From Calycina herbarum (Eukaryota; Ascomycota; Leotiomycetes; Helotiales; Pezizellaceae), in contig LLEY01000058.1 of NCBI GenBank assembly GCA_001414485.1, positions 62,001-126,000 on the forward strand: DNA of 64,000 nt, read 5' to 3'. A model generated the notes under the pieces. The model did no database searches. It was not told where the DNA came from and was given only the letters and a program-made list of their open reading frames with translations. The stretch's first letter is position 1, and the number at the start of each line of letters is the position of its first letter. The position numbers and the translations under genes were made by a program. Positions 10,750 through 21,886 of this stretch are shown in pieces.

Positions 10750-12579
10750 GTGTGGGTAGGATGGGGTGATGTGGCTCCCAGGGGAGGTGTGGTGGGGAGA
10801 CGTACGGGTTGTTGGCTGTAAAGATTATGGAAGTATGGAATATCGATGATGAATCTGGGGCTGCATGAGCTTTTTTTTAACGGGGTATAATAAAGTGTAT
10901 TGAAAAGAAGAAATTAGAATGGAGACAACGTGTCAAACAAAATGGCGAAAGGTTGTACGAGGAAGCTGGGTCAATGCTTCCGCAAGAATTAGACCAGGGA
11001 TTTATACAGTTCTGAACTGTCATGATATATTTGAGGAGAACACCTGGGTACACTTCTCAAATCGAAGATACCGAGTAGACGTAACAGTCTCGTTCGACAG
11101 CAACAAAGTGTTCGAGAGTAAGTTATTTCGGAGGGAAGCTTTGATAAACAACCCAACTCATTGAGGTCTCTCGGCCATTATCCTCTTTTCAAAGTCCGTT
11201 CTTGTAGCATTTAAGTGACCGCAATCTACATACTCCTGGGACATTGACAGAAACTCCGAGAAATAAAACGTTCGCGGCGTAAAAACTTTACTATAGCTGT
11301 GTGTGATAGAGCTACCTTGTGAGCCTATTTATACACAAGTAATATTCCTTGATACATCGTCGTATATGTAAGTAGCAGAAAATCCATCTACCCTAGCACC
11401 TAAGTTTCTTCTCGGAAAGTTCAAGTCCAACTGGAATAGAGGACTCACTGGGGAAAAGCCTGTCTTTCCAAACCACATTATCCTCGCCAGCCAATCTGCC
11501 CTGGAAGAGACATACTGTGCCTCCAGTTCCGAAACATCAAAGAACCACGAGCAGCGATAAGGCAAGTCATTTGCTGTCCCTACAGTTGCCAGACAAAAAC
11601 TCTCACTCCAACCTCAAGCTACAAACCCCACTAACACCCCAAAACCGCACAAGTAGTCGGCATCCCCTTTCTTCCTTGAGCCAAATGAACTTCATAAAAT
11701 TTTCAACAACAGCTTCTTAATCGACGGCAATCCCCGTCTCTTTTCTGTATCTTACGCTTTCGAAGTAAATGGAAATAGCATGTGCTTGAACCTCTAGTAA
11801 ACGGGGATAATGTGCAGAAAGCTGAAAGCTCTCCTACACATATTTTCCCAACTCTGCTTACGCATTCGTAAAGCTGTCGCATTTTCCCACGATTCTTTGC
11901 ATGTACATGCAGTGAGAGCGACGAAGATTTTGAGCTTAAGTACAACTATTCCGAGAAAGTGGTTCACTAGCTTGGACTCATCTGATGTTTCAACTACAAG
12001 CGAGAAATAAAAAGCTCTCTTCTTGGTTTAATGGTAGTAACGAGAAATATTTGTATGCAAGTACAAACCGAAAAGACTTTAAGGGAGTAAGGTCACTATT
12101 TGTATTAGCATATCTGACAGTTGTAGAATTTTCTTAGAGTAAGGAATTGTTTGTTCTTAGATATGAATCTATGAAAGAGATTGCCAGTATTAAGGAGAAA
12201 ATCAAAAATATAGACCTCGTGTATTATCTCGAGGACTCTCTTTAAAGTAAAACACTTCTCTTAAAATCCCAAGTATATAAAAGTCTTACTATTACTACTT
12301 TCTCCTGATAACGTTAGGACGCAAAAAAATGGAAACACACTAAGCAGCCTACCTACATTGTTGCAAGGCTGGAAAACTTATTCTAACTCACAACCTCTTA
12401 TCTATATACCATATTTGAGCATTATCTAAACTTCTTAAGAACTTCCTATCAGTTCATGTAGCTAGAAGGTGTGAATGATAAATCTCGACAGTATAGATAT
12501 AAATCGATAGCAAATCCTCTTCTTGCCTAATTTATTAACTTGAGACTCTTGAACGGTAAGTAGAACGACGAAGCAAAAC
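10750..12579. other. Gene-poor intergenic
   Basis: No supportable gene. Short frames at 10919-11164 and 11329-11565 have no recognisable domain. The sequence TTCGACAGCAACAAAGTGTTCGAG at 11093-11116 belongs to a degenerate motif family seen at several gene-free sites of the window (see findings). 12000-12560 is AT-rich. Confidence 0.35.
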
Positions 12580-13640
12580 ATGCTATCGAGGCTCTGTAAC
12601 CACAATGACCTCAGTTTCGCGAGTTACTGGGACTTTGGAAGTCCATACCCTTTAGTGAAAGGTATGCCACAGCAGTTTCAAGCAAATAACAGTTCAGTGT
12701 TACTTGCTTAAGCGAGGCTATTTTGAATGGCTGCAAACCAGACACCATACCCTTAATTTACCACCAAGATGAGAAGCTGACCAATCAGCCCAGTCACATA
12801 CCATTGAGCGTTGCGCACCAAGTCCCTATATACGACGACTTTGTACACCACTTCGAAGATCCCGCCGACATCCTATCAGCTTTTGGAACCGATTCCCATA
12901 GAGAAAAGAAGATTATCGAGCTGCGCAAAAATCAAGAAGCCGGACTTCCACAGTTGAGACGTGACAATTCCTTCGTCTTCCAAATATCCGATATACAAGG
13001 TGAGTATTTCAAGGGGGTCGGCATCCCCCAGGCGAGGATCATGCCCTTCCCGCCTCCCATGCATGCGATGCTGACAGCCCATGACTCCGTCGTCAAGACG
13101 CCTGCGGATGGGGAACTAAAATTATTAGGTGTAGACAGGAAATTCTTCCTTTTTACCGCCGTTGCGCGTCTCGCATTTTTTTAAAAACGCTAAACTGCTT
13201 GTAGATGCGGTAGTCCTCCTTTTTCTGCGGGATAACGACCTCTCGCTCTTCATTGCCGGCGGTGATGCAAGTCAAATCCACGCTGACATTCGTGCTAATT
13301 TGCTCGCACGAGTCCCACAGGAATTTCAGGAGCGTGTACATATTACTGAGCGTATTCACCAGGAAGAGCTCTATGCCTATTTCGTCGCTCCTGCAGTGCA
13401 AGAAAAGGGAATCTTTGCTTGTACATTGCGCTACGAGACCCTGGGAATTACATCGCTTGAAGCAGCCATACTCTGCTCTGCATAAGCCTTGAGTTCCTGC
13501 CCTTTGTTGACAAGATCAACATCATACAAACTCTCCAAAATATTAGCAAGCGCCTTGGGACTATCTTCGAAACTCGCCCAATCAGGAAAATAGCGAGATG
13601 CTTTGAGCTACTTGGTATCCGTGATAACTGTCGTGGTCCC
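12580..13640 (+). pseudogene. GT4-like glycosyltransferase remnant
   Basis: Three reading frames in succession carry pieces of one protein. 12600-12710 reads SFASYWDFGSPYPLV and GMPQQFQANN; a frame change near 12712 leads into a long frame (12723-13184) with IPLSVAHQVPIYDDFVHHF and IPQARIMPFPPP; a seventh T in a T-run near 13175-13181 shifts the frame again, after which FFKNAKLLVDAV, LFIAGGD and ETLGITSLEAA follow. The last has the E-x7-E spacing of retaining GT-B (GT4) transferases, and the order of pieces fits that fold. After 13470 the similarity stops; 13480-13640 instead reads on the minus strand (ASRYFPDWASFEDSPKALAN and ILESLYDVD), suggesting inverted material joined to the gene. Clearly non-functional; donor and acceptor sugars unknown. 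Confidence 0.7.
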
Positions 13641-15368
13641 ACTGATCACTGCTAGAGGTAATTTTGAGGAAGAGTTCCTGAGGGCAGTTGCCGAAGTGTC
13701 AAGGGAGACGGTGGGTAAAAAAGAGGAAAAGGGATGTGGAACTTTATGGGGACGAGGATGAGGATGAGGACGAGGAGAGGCCCGCTAAAGTGCAGAAAAT
13801 AGTACACAGCAGAGATGGACCCATAAGCAATCGAACCCAGAGTTGGTATAATAAGAAATCATGATTGAATGTTATTATCCTAACAATACCACTCACTCAG
13901 GATTAAGCTCCAAACATTTCGCTTAGCTCTTTCCGCAGCTCGCTCCAATATCACAGATACTATCTATGCAGCATGAGAAATATCTCTCAACTAGTATCAT
14001 GGCAGGTTCTAAATCATATAGTATGTAGTTGATATATTTTATTAATAGACATTTATAAAACGTATATCCTGTCTCAATTCTTTCACTAAACATTAAAAGG
14101 TATTCTGACGAGCCTGGGTAAATAAGACTGGGCTTCTGCGAGATCTAGATGAGTTGCATTAAAGTTAAAGCGACAGATTTGCATTTGCATAACAGTGTTG
14201 TATTGACGAGTATTTCTTAAGAGCAAAAGCCCTGAACATAAGAATGTTATTCGACAGCAACACATCTTTCGAAAGCAAGTCCCCCGAAAGAAAGAAACCA
14301 CAACCGACAGCTAACCAGAATCTCTTCAATTATTTATCAAACTATCTCTTAAACACCGAGTTCAGCTAGCTACAAGCTCTAGCTCATGCTGAAAGCCTCC
14401 ACTTTCTCAGAGGTCTAACAAGAAATTGAACATAACTGCCATTGAATTGTGTTCTTGCAGACGTGTATTAAGAATCAAAGTATCTACTGTCATCTACTCT
14501 TAAAGCTAATCACTATTTCTAGGGACCATGAAGTATTATAAGAGGTTGAGGAGTTTTTGTTTCGAGAAGAGATATATAGGGTGGGTGCATTTGGATAAGA
14601 AAGGTTGCTCAAAATTATCTTCTAGATCTTGACGAACTTTACAATAGTAAATTACCGCAAAATATATTTCTAAAAACCTGATCAGAAATACAAACCTATT
14701 AAGCCAGCCCTTTCAATGTCCCTTAGGAAATTATTACCGGCGTACACATTATCTTGTGAACCCAGTCAGATTCCTCTCCAATCAAAGCCAAAAAGCTCCG
14801 TATCTTTTCATTTTATCAGTCCAAATATATAAATCGTCACTTTCAATTATGTTTTTTTTCCCCCAGAAACCACGAGTGCCATACTACATCCAAACCTCTC
14901 TATTTCATAGGCCCGACGGCCCGGAAACCCCAAACATACCCCAACACCACTTATGAACCCCACCCAAAAAGGGTATTTCCAACTCCCTTCGACGATAGAA
15001 CCATCTTCGAGACTAAATATATCCTCTATTTCTCTCATCTCTGCTGTTTCCTATGGAATCAATTGCGAAACAAAGAGAAATGAATTTGAGCTTTAAGAAG
15101 AAACTAACGGAGGACTAGATAAAATCAAACTTGCCTTCAAACTGGACAATAAAATGAGTTTCACCAACTCTGTTTCTATAGGGTTCTCGCCCTTGTAAGG
15201 GTGCAGCCATGATAATCAGCGGATGAGCACAACCGAGGACATTGGCCGGCGGTAATTTGCACCGAGAGCAGCACCCCTACCCCGAAAAGCTGGACTAGCC
15301 TCAGAAGCCAGAAGAAAGTGGAAAACAGTCAACTTGTGTGGACTTCTTATAGCACACTGTGCTAGATA
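13641..15368. other. Gene-poor intergenic
   Basis: No supportable gene. A GA-rich acidic-coding stretch at 13730-13790 and scattered short frames have no recognisable similarity. 14250-14274 carries another copy of the TTCGACAGCAA...TTTCGAAAG motif. The rest is AT-rich without detected repeats. Confidence 0.35.
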
Positions 15369-15752
15369 TTGTTATCGAATAATCAAGGCTTCGAACAATT
15401 ACTACGTACATTGCATAAAACCCCATCTTCAAGTCTAGAGAAAATTCAAATGGAAAATAGATATAAATACAACCGAGACAGCAATAATATATACTCAGAA
15501 TTAACACCTGCACTCCAAACCAGCTTGATTTCTTTGATGCTAGAAATACAACTTAAAGCAAAAGTGGTTGCTAAGATTATCGATGACAAGGTCCCGGACG
15601 AAAAGTATCCCATCAGAGACTCTAAGTTGATTCGCACAAGTCAAGACAAAATGGCCATTGGCCAAGGTGAGAAATTTCAAAGTAAACATTACCAGCTTCC
15701 CACACATATTCAACCTTCTAAAGATTATCCTGGTGGTTTTAAAAGTAATCGC
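15369..15752 (+). pseudogene. Short ORF of unknown nature, 3' part displaced by a MITE
   Basis: A frame of about 128 codons with no domain I recognise. It runs to the 8-bp target duplication of the hAT-type MITE at 15753; beyond the element the host frame would continue for only a few codons (to about 16280). It may be a real but orphan gene, or chance. Composition is ordinary and no intron is evident, so confidence is low. Confidence 0.2.
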
Positions 15753-16247
15753 CAGTGATCGGCATCTGGAAAGGGTTCTAGTGGAACTTTCCATGGAACA
15801 CCCCCTCCTGGAACGTTCTACAAGTAGAGGTTCTTTAAAATGGAATGGATTTTTCTAGAAAAACATTAACTGAATTTAGGCTTCTAGTAGGTGAAAGTGG
15901 GTAGTAAATAGGAGTCGATTTAGGGTGAATTCCAAAGCAAATTTAGAGTGAATCGGGGTAGTAGTAGAGAGGAAGCTGCAGGTGATAGTAGCAAGGTCAA
16001 TAGTGAGAGTAGTGGTGGAGTGAGTAGAGTAGTAAAAGTAGTGGGAGTGAGAGATATATAGCGTTAGCGCCGGATTATAGTTTTTACAGTCCATGCACAG
16101 GCCTTTTCACGTGATTTTAGATATCCATGGAATCTATCCATAGAAGGGCGATCCAACCTGGATAATTCCATGTACTCTTTAAAAAGGAATGGATTTATCC
16201 ACTATATAGCTCTGGATGTGCCATGGAATTCCAGATGCCGATCACTG
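15753..16247. mobile_element. hAT-type MITE, 495 bp
   Basis: Terminal inverted repeats CAGTGATCGGCATCTGGAA and complement (19-20 bp) delimit the element. The flanks are GTAATCGC (15745-15752) and GTAACCGC (16248-16255), an 8-bp duplication with a single C/T difference. The interior contains GA/TC-rich stretches and a second imperfect inverted pair (TCCATGGAA motifs near both ends), no ORF. The 8-bp duplication and CAG end place it with hAT-derived elements; it is a different family from the one in the HET gene. Confidence 0.88.
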
Positions 16248-16255
16248 GTAACCGC

Positions 16256-16963
16256 AACTGTCTTCGAGGTAGAGTTGTCTAAAAATCTAGAAGTGTTTGT
16301 ATGATATTTTCCTCAAAATTAGCGACGTCGCTTAAATTCTTCTAGTCTAGACAACTCTTAAGCAACGATTTTAGTATACTCAAAGGTAAACTAAGCAAAA
16401 GCAAGCAAAATTCGAAAATATGGAAGTCTTCGCATACGTGGAATCCTACTTGTAGACTTCATCACACGTTTACTAACAGATCTAACTGTTCCGATACTCT
16501 TTAATAGAGTGGCAGTAGGACTTACTACTAGATTCCAAATCGGCATGTTAGCCTATCAGAAACTTCTTAACGGTGGTAACTGAAACTCCTCTCTTTTCAG
16601 GATTGAAAAGTAGCTAATAATTGCATAGTAATTGAGAAAAGACGAGGAGAGAATTTTTTCCAAAAGGTCGTTATAGTACAGCCTAGACGGGACTAATACC
16701 AAACACGCCTATTTTTTAATCCCAACGACGTTAGTAAATGAGGATTTCCACGTCATTACAGCACCTTATTTAGTCTGCTAACAAACCCACACTACGCCCT
16801 CTTCTTTAAAAATCCAATAAACTCAAAAACTCACCATCCGTATCCGCATCCACCACTCTCGCCCAAAAGATCCTCACCTAATCTCTTTTCGAAAAGAAAA
16901 AAAGCCCAATCCACCAATCCAGCAAACAAACCACCAACCAAAAGCAAGAAGAAAGAAGAAAAA
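16256..16963. other. Upstream region of the first 67-aa membrane-protein gene
   Basis: 16272-16372 holds a short repeat unit, itself an imperfect inverted repeat (GAGTTGTCTA...TAGACAACTC), that recurs inverted near 41930-42010. From ~16600 to 16963 the sequence resembles 40890-41249, the upstream region of the paralogous gene, including the shared AACGACGTTAGT element (about 16726-16737 and 41042-41053) and a similar A-rich leader before the ATG. Confidence 0.6.
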
Positions 16964-18558
16964 ATGGTTATAGAAATAGTGGGCCTCGCAATCACCTCCC
17001 CAGAATTCCGCGAATTCCTCTTCGTTCTCTTATCAGCAATATTCCTCGGCATTATGATCGGCCTCCACCTCCACGAATTCCTCCCTGACGATAAATGTAT
17101 ATGCTACCAATCAGCCCAACTTCCGACTTGCGAAGATTGTGTAAGTAAAATAAATACTACGTACAAGGGGTATTGATTGTAACTGCAGGGATATCGCCAC
17201 AGTAGCTCAACCAATAGTCTGACAGCAAAATCACCTGTTCTAGTTAGATGTTTAGGCTACTTTAAAGAGTCAGCTTTTCCCACTCTTATTTTAATAGTAT
17301 CAATGAATATTCCTACTCTAAAAACACCATACAATGCTTCTAGAGATGATAGACTACGTATATAGACTTTATACTATAACGTAGGCTAGTCTATAGATAA
17401 TATCCTCCTTTCCAATGTAGGAATTACATGCCGGCAAGTCTATTATGCTCTTAGTAATAGACCTACTCCTTAACACTCTACTAGCAGACACGTCCTCCTT
17501 GATACACCTTACCATAAGCACCTTGTCAAATGAGTCACTCAATCCTCTTTTATACGTGAAATCCCTTAGACAAAGCTTCTACAATGGCTAGAATGGCAGA
17601 CATAGTGTAGAAGCATAGCTATTCAGAAAGCATTTTAGAAGGAAGGATATACAAAAGTAGTAAAAAGACAGAAAGCACTACTTTCTGAAGTTAATAGAAT
17701 TAAGAGGCTTAGCTAGGCTATAGAGCATTTGAAATAGACTAATAAGCAATAGGATGAGATCCTTTAAAGTAATAAGAGCTAGGTGTAGCCAGGGTATTAT
17801 AAGAGGCGTTAGTATATAAGGCTAATTAGATTATTAGAAGTCAATCATCCTGATTACGTTTCTTACAAATAGTAGAGGAAGATAGGATAGATGTTTTAGG
17901 GGTGTATAAGTGGTAAATATAGTAAAGGTATAGGATTGTTCTAGGAAAAGACGTGGAAAACAATTACTAAGGAATCCTATTATAAACACGTCTTCCCAGT
18001 TATCTAGAATTACCTTTATAACTCTATAGATCTATATCTAGGGCTGTTCTTTTAGTAAGATGGAGGACCAGGGTATAATATAGCATATACTCTGGCATAT
18101 ATAGCTGACAGAGGGGTTGTACCTATCTTTAATTACCTATTTTCTCTAGATCTAAACCCTATTAAGGCTCTTTGGAATAGGATAAAAGATATTTTGTAAG
18201 TATTATATCCTAAAGTCTATAAAAACTCAAAAAAGCTAAGAGTAGCTGTTTTAGAAGCCTAGGAATCTATTACAGACGCAGAAGTCAGGGACTTAGTTCA
18301 CATAATACACTAGCAATGTTAAGATGTCAAAGATGCTAATGGAATGTATATAAAGTAGTAGAATAGTCTGAATAACCTCATTTCTTGATATTTTGCCTGT
18401 GGTGCCACTTTTAAAGCAGCACCACAGTGGCGATGTTACAATCTTTTACCCCTGTACATAGTATACCCCTCTATCTTGTCTTGATGTTTTATTTGTCGCA
18501 AACGAAACTAATTTACTTGCTCTCACGACAGGGGATGAAGGATTATCCCGATATTTGA
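16964..18558 (+). CDS. 67-aa membrane protein, copy A (intron holds a transposon)
   Basis: Exon 1 (16964-17140, 59 codons) starts MVIEIVGLAITSPEFREFLF and contains one strongly hydrophobic segment at residues ~17-36 (FLFVLLSAIFLGIMIGLHL), then a Cys-containing tail (CICYQ, CEDC). The donor GTAAGT at 17141 pairs with a CAG acceptor ending at 18531, and exon 2 (18532-18558) adds eight residues ending in a stop. The paralogue at 41250 has the same structure with a 68-nt intron, which supports the model. Here the intron is about 1.39 kb because a Tc1/mariner element (17164-18454) lies inside it. Function unknown; no similarity recognised outside the pair. Whether the enlarged intron is still spliced is untested. 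Confidence 0.6.
17164..18454 (+). mobile_element. Degenerate Tc1/mariner element
   Basis: 1291 bp flanked by TA dinucleotides (17162-17163, 18455-18456). The inverted ends begin CAAGGGGTATTGATTGTAAC and CAGGGGTAAAAGATTGTAAC and both continue into ATCGCCAC. The target TA lies in the intron of the 67-aa gene. The size is near that of a complete fungal Tc1-like element, but the transposase is dead (see next entry). Confidence 0.9.
17590..18360 (+). pseudogene. Tc1-type DDE transposase remnant
   Basis: The plus-strand frame around 17949-18355 reads KTWKTITKESYYKHVFPVI, then DGGPGYNIA (usual DGAPGHxA around the second catalytic Asp), FSLDLNPIKALWNRIKDIL (usual SPDLNPIExxW around the third acidic residue; here Lys replaces Glu after the conserved DLNPI) and ITDAEVRDLVH. 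Multiple TAG and TAA codons stand where Gln and Trp are expected, the signature of C-to-T mutation. Upstream parts are recognisable only in patches. Non-functional; the family call is firm. Confidence 0.85.
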
Positions 18559-18837
18559 CGGAGAGGAATAGAAGAAGCTATTAATTGTTTTGGGATGTTT
18601 AAAGTATTTAATGGATGGGAGGAATGATTTCAGCTCAGAAATTAGTTTTATCTTTCTATATGCCCACCCTTCCATCATTTCCTCCGTGCCGAGCTTGCTC
18701 ATTTGAAAAGTCAGGATTCTTCATCTCAATTTCTAGTCATATTCAATAATCGCCCTCCATACAATCACCTCACAACCTCTCTCCGTTCTAATGCCGTATC
18801 TCTTCCATCGATACAGCCATACATTCACAAAAACCCA
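18559..18837. other. 3' flank of copy A
   Basis: The first ~90 bases resemble 41522-41610 downstream of copy B (AATTGTTTTGGGATGTTTAA), marking the end of the duplicated segment. The remainder is the 3' flank of the convergent gene at 18838. Confidence 0.5.
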
Positions 18838-19542
18838 TTACCCATACCTTCCAGCCAGCTCCCCCGATCTCATAGCAGCCCTCAACTGACTCATCAACCC
18901 GGCCATCCTACTCCCCTGCTCCATCACGCTTCCACTCATCGCCTCTGATAATGTCATTTTCTCTTTTCGGGAACTCCATACTGAGGTTGTTACATCCCTG
19001 CCTGTACCTCTTGCTTGCACCTCTGTTGCTCTTCCGGTTGCGGTTTGGACTTGCGCACGCTCGCTGATTCGGACTTCTCCGCATGGTCTTGGAGTCCACG
19101 CGATATCATAGGTGTAAAGAGGAGGTATTGAGGGATGGGATATTGGGACGAATGGCGGCTGCCAGTCTGTGGGTGTGAGGGCGTCGAGGGGGAGGGATTT
19201 GAGGGGGTACCAGTACCAGTATTGCACCTGATATAGTTCCGGACTTGCTTGATATTGGTAGGGGAGTAAGACGCAGAGCAGTCCAGAACCAGGAGGTGTC
19301 GTCGCCAGTGAGTTCAGGCTGGTCTTGTTGGCTTGGGCGTTCTGCTGGGTGCGTGGATCGATTTGCTGAAGTATATCAGAACAAAATGGACACGGGATAG
19401 GGAGTTGGAGGGAGGCTTGGTAGTGCGTTGTTGTGTGCTGGCTGTGAGTTGAGGAGGCTTCTTGGATTTGGTGCGTGTGCAGGGTTAGGGCGCCTATTGC
19501 TGTGTGGCCGCAGATGTTTTGGTAGGTTTTTTGGAGATACAT
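18838..19542 (-). CDS. Hypothetical protein with CGH and CPFC motifs
   Basis: A single 234-aa frame starting MYLQKTYQNICGHTAIGAL. A CGH near residue 12 and CPFC near residue 52 could together bind a zinc ion, a pattern I have seen in small unnamed ascomycete proteins. The middle is Trp/Tyr/Pro-rich (YWYWYPLKSLPLD, TYDIAWTPRPC); the end is helical and Met/Ser-rich (MTLSEAMSGSVMEQGSRMAG). No signal peptide or membrane segment. Codon use and the absence of stops over 700 bases favour a real gene. Function unknown. Confidence 0.6.
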   Translation of the reverse strand: MYLQKTYQNICGHTAIGALTLHTHQIQEASSTHSQHTTTHYQASLQLPIPCPFCSDILQQIDPRTQQNAQANKTSLNSLATTPPGSGLLCVLLPYQYQASPELYQVQYWYWYPLKSLPLDALTPTDWQPPFVPISHPSIPPLYTYDIAWTPRPCGEVRISERAQVQTATGRATEVQARGTGRDVTTSVWSSRKEKMTLSEAMSGSVMEQGSRMAGLMSQLRAAMRSGELAGRYG

Positions 19543-20374
19543 GTTGGATGGTTGTTGGGGATTTCTTTTTGGGTTTCTTGGTTTTGAGTTTTGGATGGTG
19601 GTTTGAGTATTGGGTTGTTGATGTTGAAAGGTTGGTGAAATGAACTCTTGAGAAGTTGGAAAGACAGAGTCTCCCTCCTTGTTATTGGTTCCTTCTTTCT
19701 GTTTGTTGTGGTGGAGGTTCCATGATTCACATCCCCTTTCCTTCTGCGAATGTATCGGGGACGGGACGACGACTTGGTTTAGTGACTAGGAAGTTGAGAG
19801 GCATGATTTGCGAATCGTGTTTGCCTGGGCCAGCGTGAGTCAAGCAAGAGGTTTGGCCATTGCTATATTTACTCCCTCCTTCATTTTCCTCCTTCCAGGT
19901 GTTCTTGAAGATTATTGCTGTTTTTGGAGATAGTTTAGGAGAATCGAGGATCGCGTTTCCTCACTTTCAATTGTTTGTTGGGTAAATTGTTCTGTGGTTG
20001 AGGTGCCTGTCTCGGAAGACTGCATTTCTGATATCAACTTCTTATTTTCTCGATGAGGAAGGGGGTGGGGGGAGAGTGTTGTTGTAAGTTTGCAGGGGAT
20101 GCGGGATGGAAATTCCAGAGGGAAACATTGGAAAGAGCAGAACTGTAGGAACATTGGAACTCTAAATATACTGTCATGGAGAGTACCTTCCCATAGATAC
20201 CTGTAAAATGTAATCACATGGAAATTCTTGTTTTCAATACTGGCTTCAAGTTCACATTCACTCTCGACAGAGTCACTCTCGACGATTTCAAGAGTCTCTA
20301 TACTTCACTTACTCGTACCCCGGTCAATCGATTGTCCGAAAAATGCCCGAAAAACGCTCCGAAAAAGCCGACAA
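19543..20374. other. Intergenic
   Basis: The promoter side of the minus-strand gene occupies the first part. An ORF of 37 codons on the minus strand (19912-20025) has no recognisable similarity. 20230-20374 resembles 29930-30050 and is the start of the duplicated membrane-protein locus. Confidence 0.4.
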
Positions 20375-21449
20375 ATGGCGAAAGAGATTCAATTACTTCG
20401 TCCGGGGAGTAGTGTTTTCACTATGTTATATTAGCTAGGGACTAGATACGTACTCCAGCAGATCGCAGGGCAGCTTGAATACACCAAGCTATAAATGGAG
20501 CTCTACGAGCGTAAGTGAAATTCCCAAAACAAAATATATATATATAAATCAAATATAAAATTTACAAAAAAGTGTTTGAAAAAAGGTGAGAATTGTAATT
20601 AACAAGGTCTTTTTTATAGGTTTGGGTCGCTACTTTTGTACTCGTCGTTCGTCACCTAGGCTTTCGAATCGCTGGTTACAACTATAAAAAAGTAGTTAAA
20701 TACCTTAGGAAAAGCGAGCTCCTATTGGATTTTTTACTCGCTGCATTGCTGGCGCTCCCTGCTAGCGCGCTTTCACAAGTCTCGACCGATGACACGGCTA
20801 AAGCTCGGCAAAACAATCAAATCTCTCAAAAATTCTGGGTTATCACGGATTGGGCTATGAAGTTGAACTGGATTGCGGTTGCTGTGGATACTTTTTTCCT
20901 GGTTGTTGAAATTGCCCTATTTATATGGGCTTATTTGGTGGCTCGTAACCGAGTTCCGGATCGGGTAGTGGCTAGTGTCAAAGCTACCGAAAAGTTTTTG
21001 GACAAGGACATAAAAATGGCTGGTGTATCTCTTGGCTGGAATTTGATGATAGAGGGTGCTGGTGTTGCGGCGAGGGCACAAGCTGCTCAAGCCTTTGCTG
21101 AAGCCCAAGCTCGAGACCCGCCAGATGCCGAGATGCAACCTGTAAGTGAAATCCCAAGAAGAAGAGAAGGATGAAAGAATGAAAGAATGAGTAACTAACA
21201 ACATGAAAATAGCTCGTAATTCGTAACCAAGTTGTCCTGCCTGGAGGTGCCGAGTTTGATGATACTTCATCATCTGAAGAAACGTAAGTAACCTTTTCAA
21301 CATTGCAACTTTAATGTAGAAAAGAGATGGAAAAATAAAAAAGGAAAAAATGAACAAAATGAACAAAATACTAATAATCAAACAGACAATCGGTTATTTC
21401 GCACTCGACAACCACTGGAACTAGAAACGAGCACTTGCCCGCCACTTAA
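20375..21449 (+). CDS. Small multi-pass membrane protein, copy A of a duplicated locus
   Basis: Predicted exons 20375-20408, 20446-20510, 20620-21141, 21213-21283 and 21386-21449 join to 251 aa. The decayed copy at 29.9-32.9 kb supports the exon limits. The first gap (37 nt, GTAGTG...CTAG) is absent from that copy and may be a mini-intron or an insertion. Hydrophobic segments: VWVATFVLVVRHLGF, LLLDFLLAALLALPASAL and, most clearly, IAVAVDTFFLVVEIALFIWAY. Then come a basic loop and an Ala/Gln-rich stretch (ARAQAAQAFAEAQARD). A TAA at 21447 ends the frame. A Glu/Lys-rich stretch at 21540-21726, preceded by a plausible intron, looks like a lost C-terminal exon. No family recognised. Confidence 0.5.
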
Positions 21450-21886
21450 ATAGAACTTGGTGACGAAGTTCTATTCCTGGAGTAAGTACTGGTGAAATAA
21501 GATCAGAAACTATTATAGGTATCTGCTACTATTATAGGACAAACGAGGTTAAAGCAACTGCGGAGAAGGAGATGGAGGAGAAGGAGATGGAGGAGAAGGA
21601 GATGGAGGAGAAGGAGGAGAAGGAGGAGACGGAGGAGGTGGTTGAGGAAGGAATACTCGGTGCTGATGGCGCAGAGTATATAAAGATGGCCCTAGAATGG
21701 ATCGATTGGGGCATGGGCCGGGTTTATTGATAGCTGAATTGTTCTAGGAGAAACGAGATTGAATTTTTTGGAGGAAAAGCATGGGGTTTCGGGTTTCAAA
21801 ATGGTACATAAAAAGGGAATTTTGGTTCGACTTGATCGGGTATGACCAGGAACACTCTTTGACTAGACTACATATTCACAAACACC
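21450..21886. other. Possible orphaned last exon with short tandem repeat
   Basis: 21539-21727 reads in one frame as a Glu/Lys/Met-rich tail ending EWIDWGMGRVY, after a TATTATAG acceptor. It contains three copies of a 15-bp unit (GAGATGGAGGAGAAG) at about 21570-21615. It is probably the former C-terminus of the gene ending at 21449. The rest is the 3' flank of ATP3. Confidence 0.45.
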
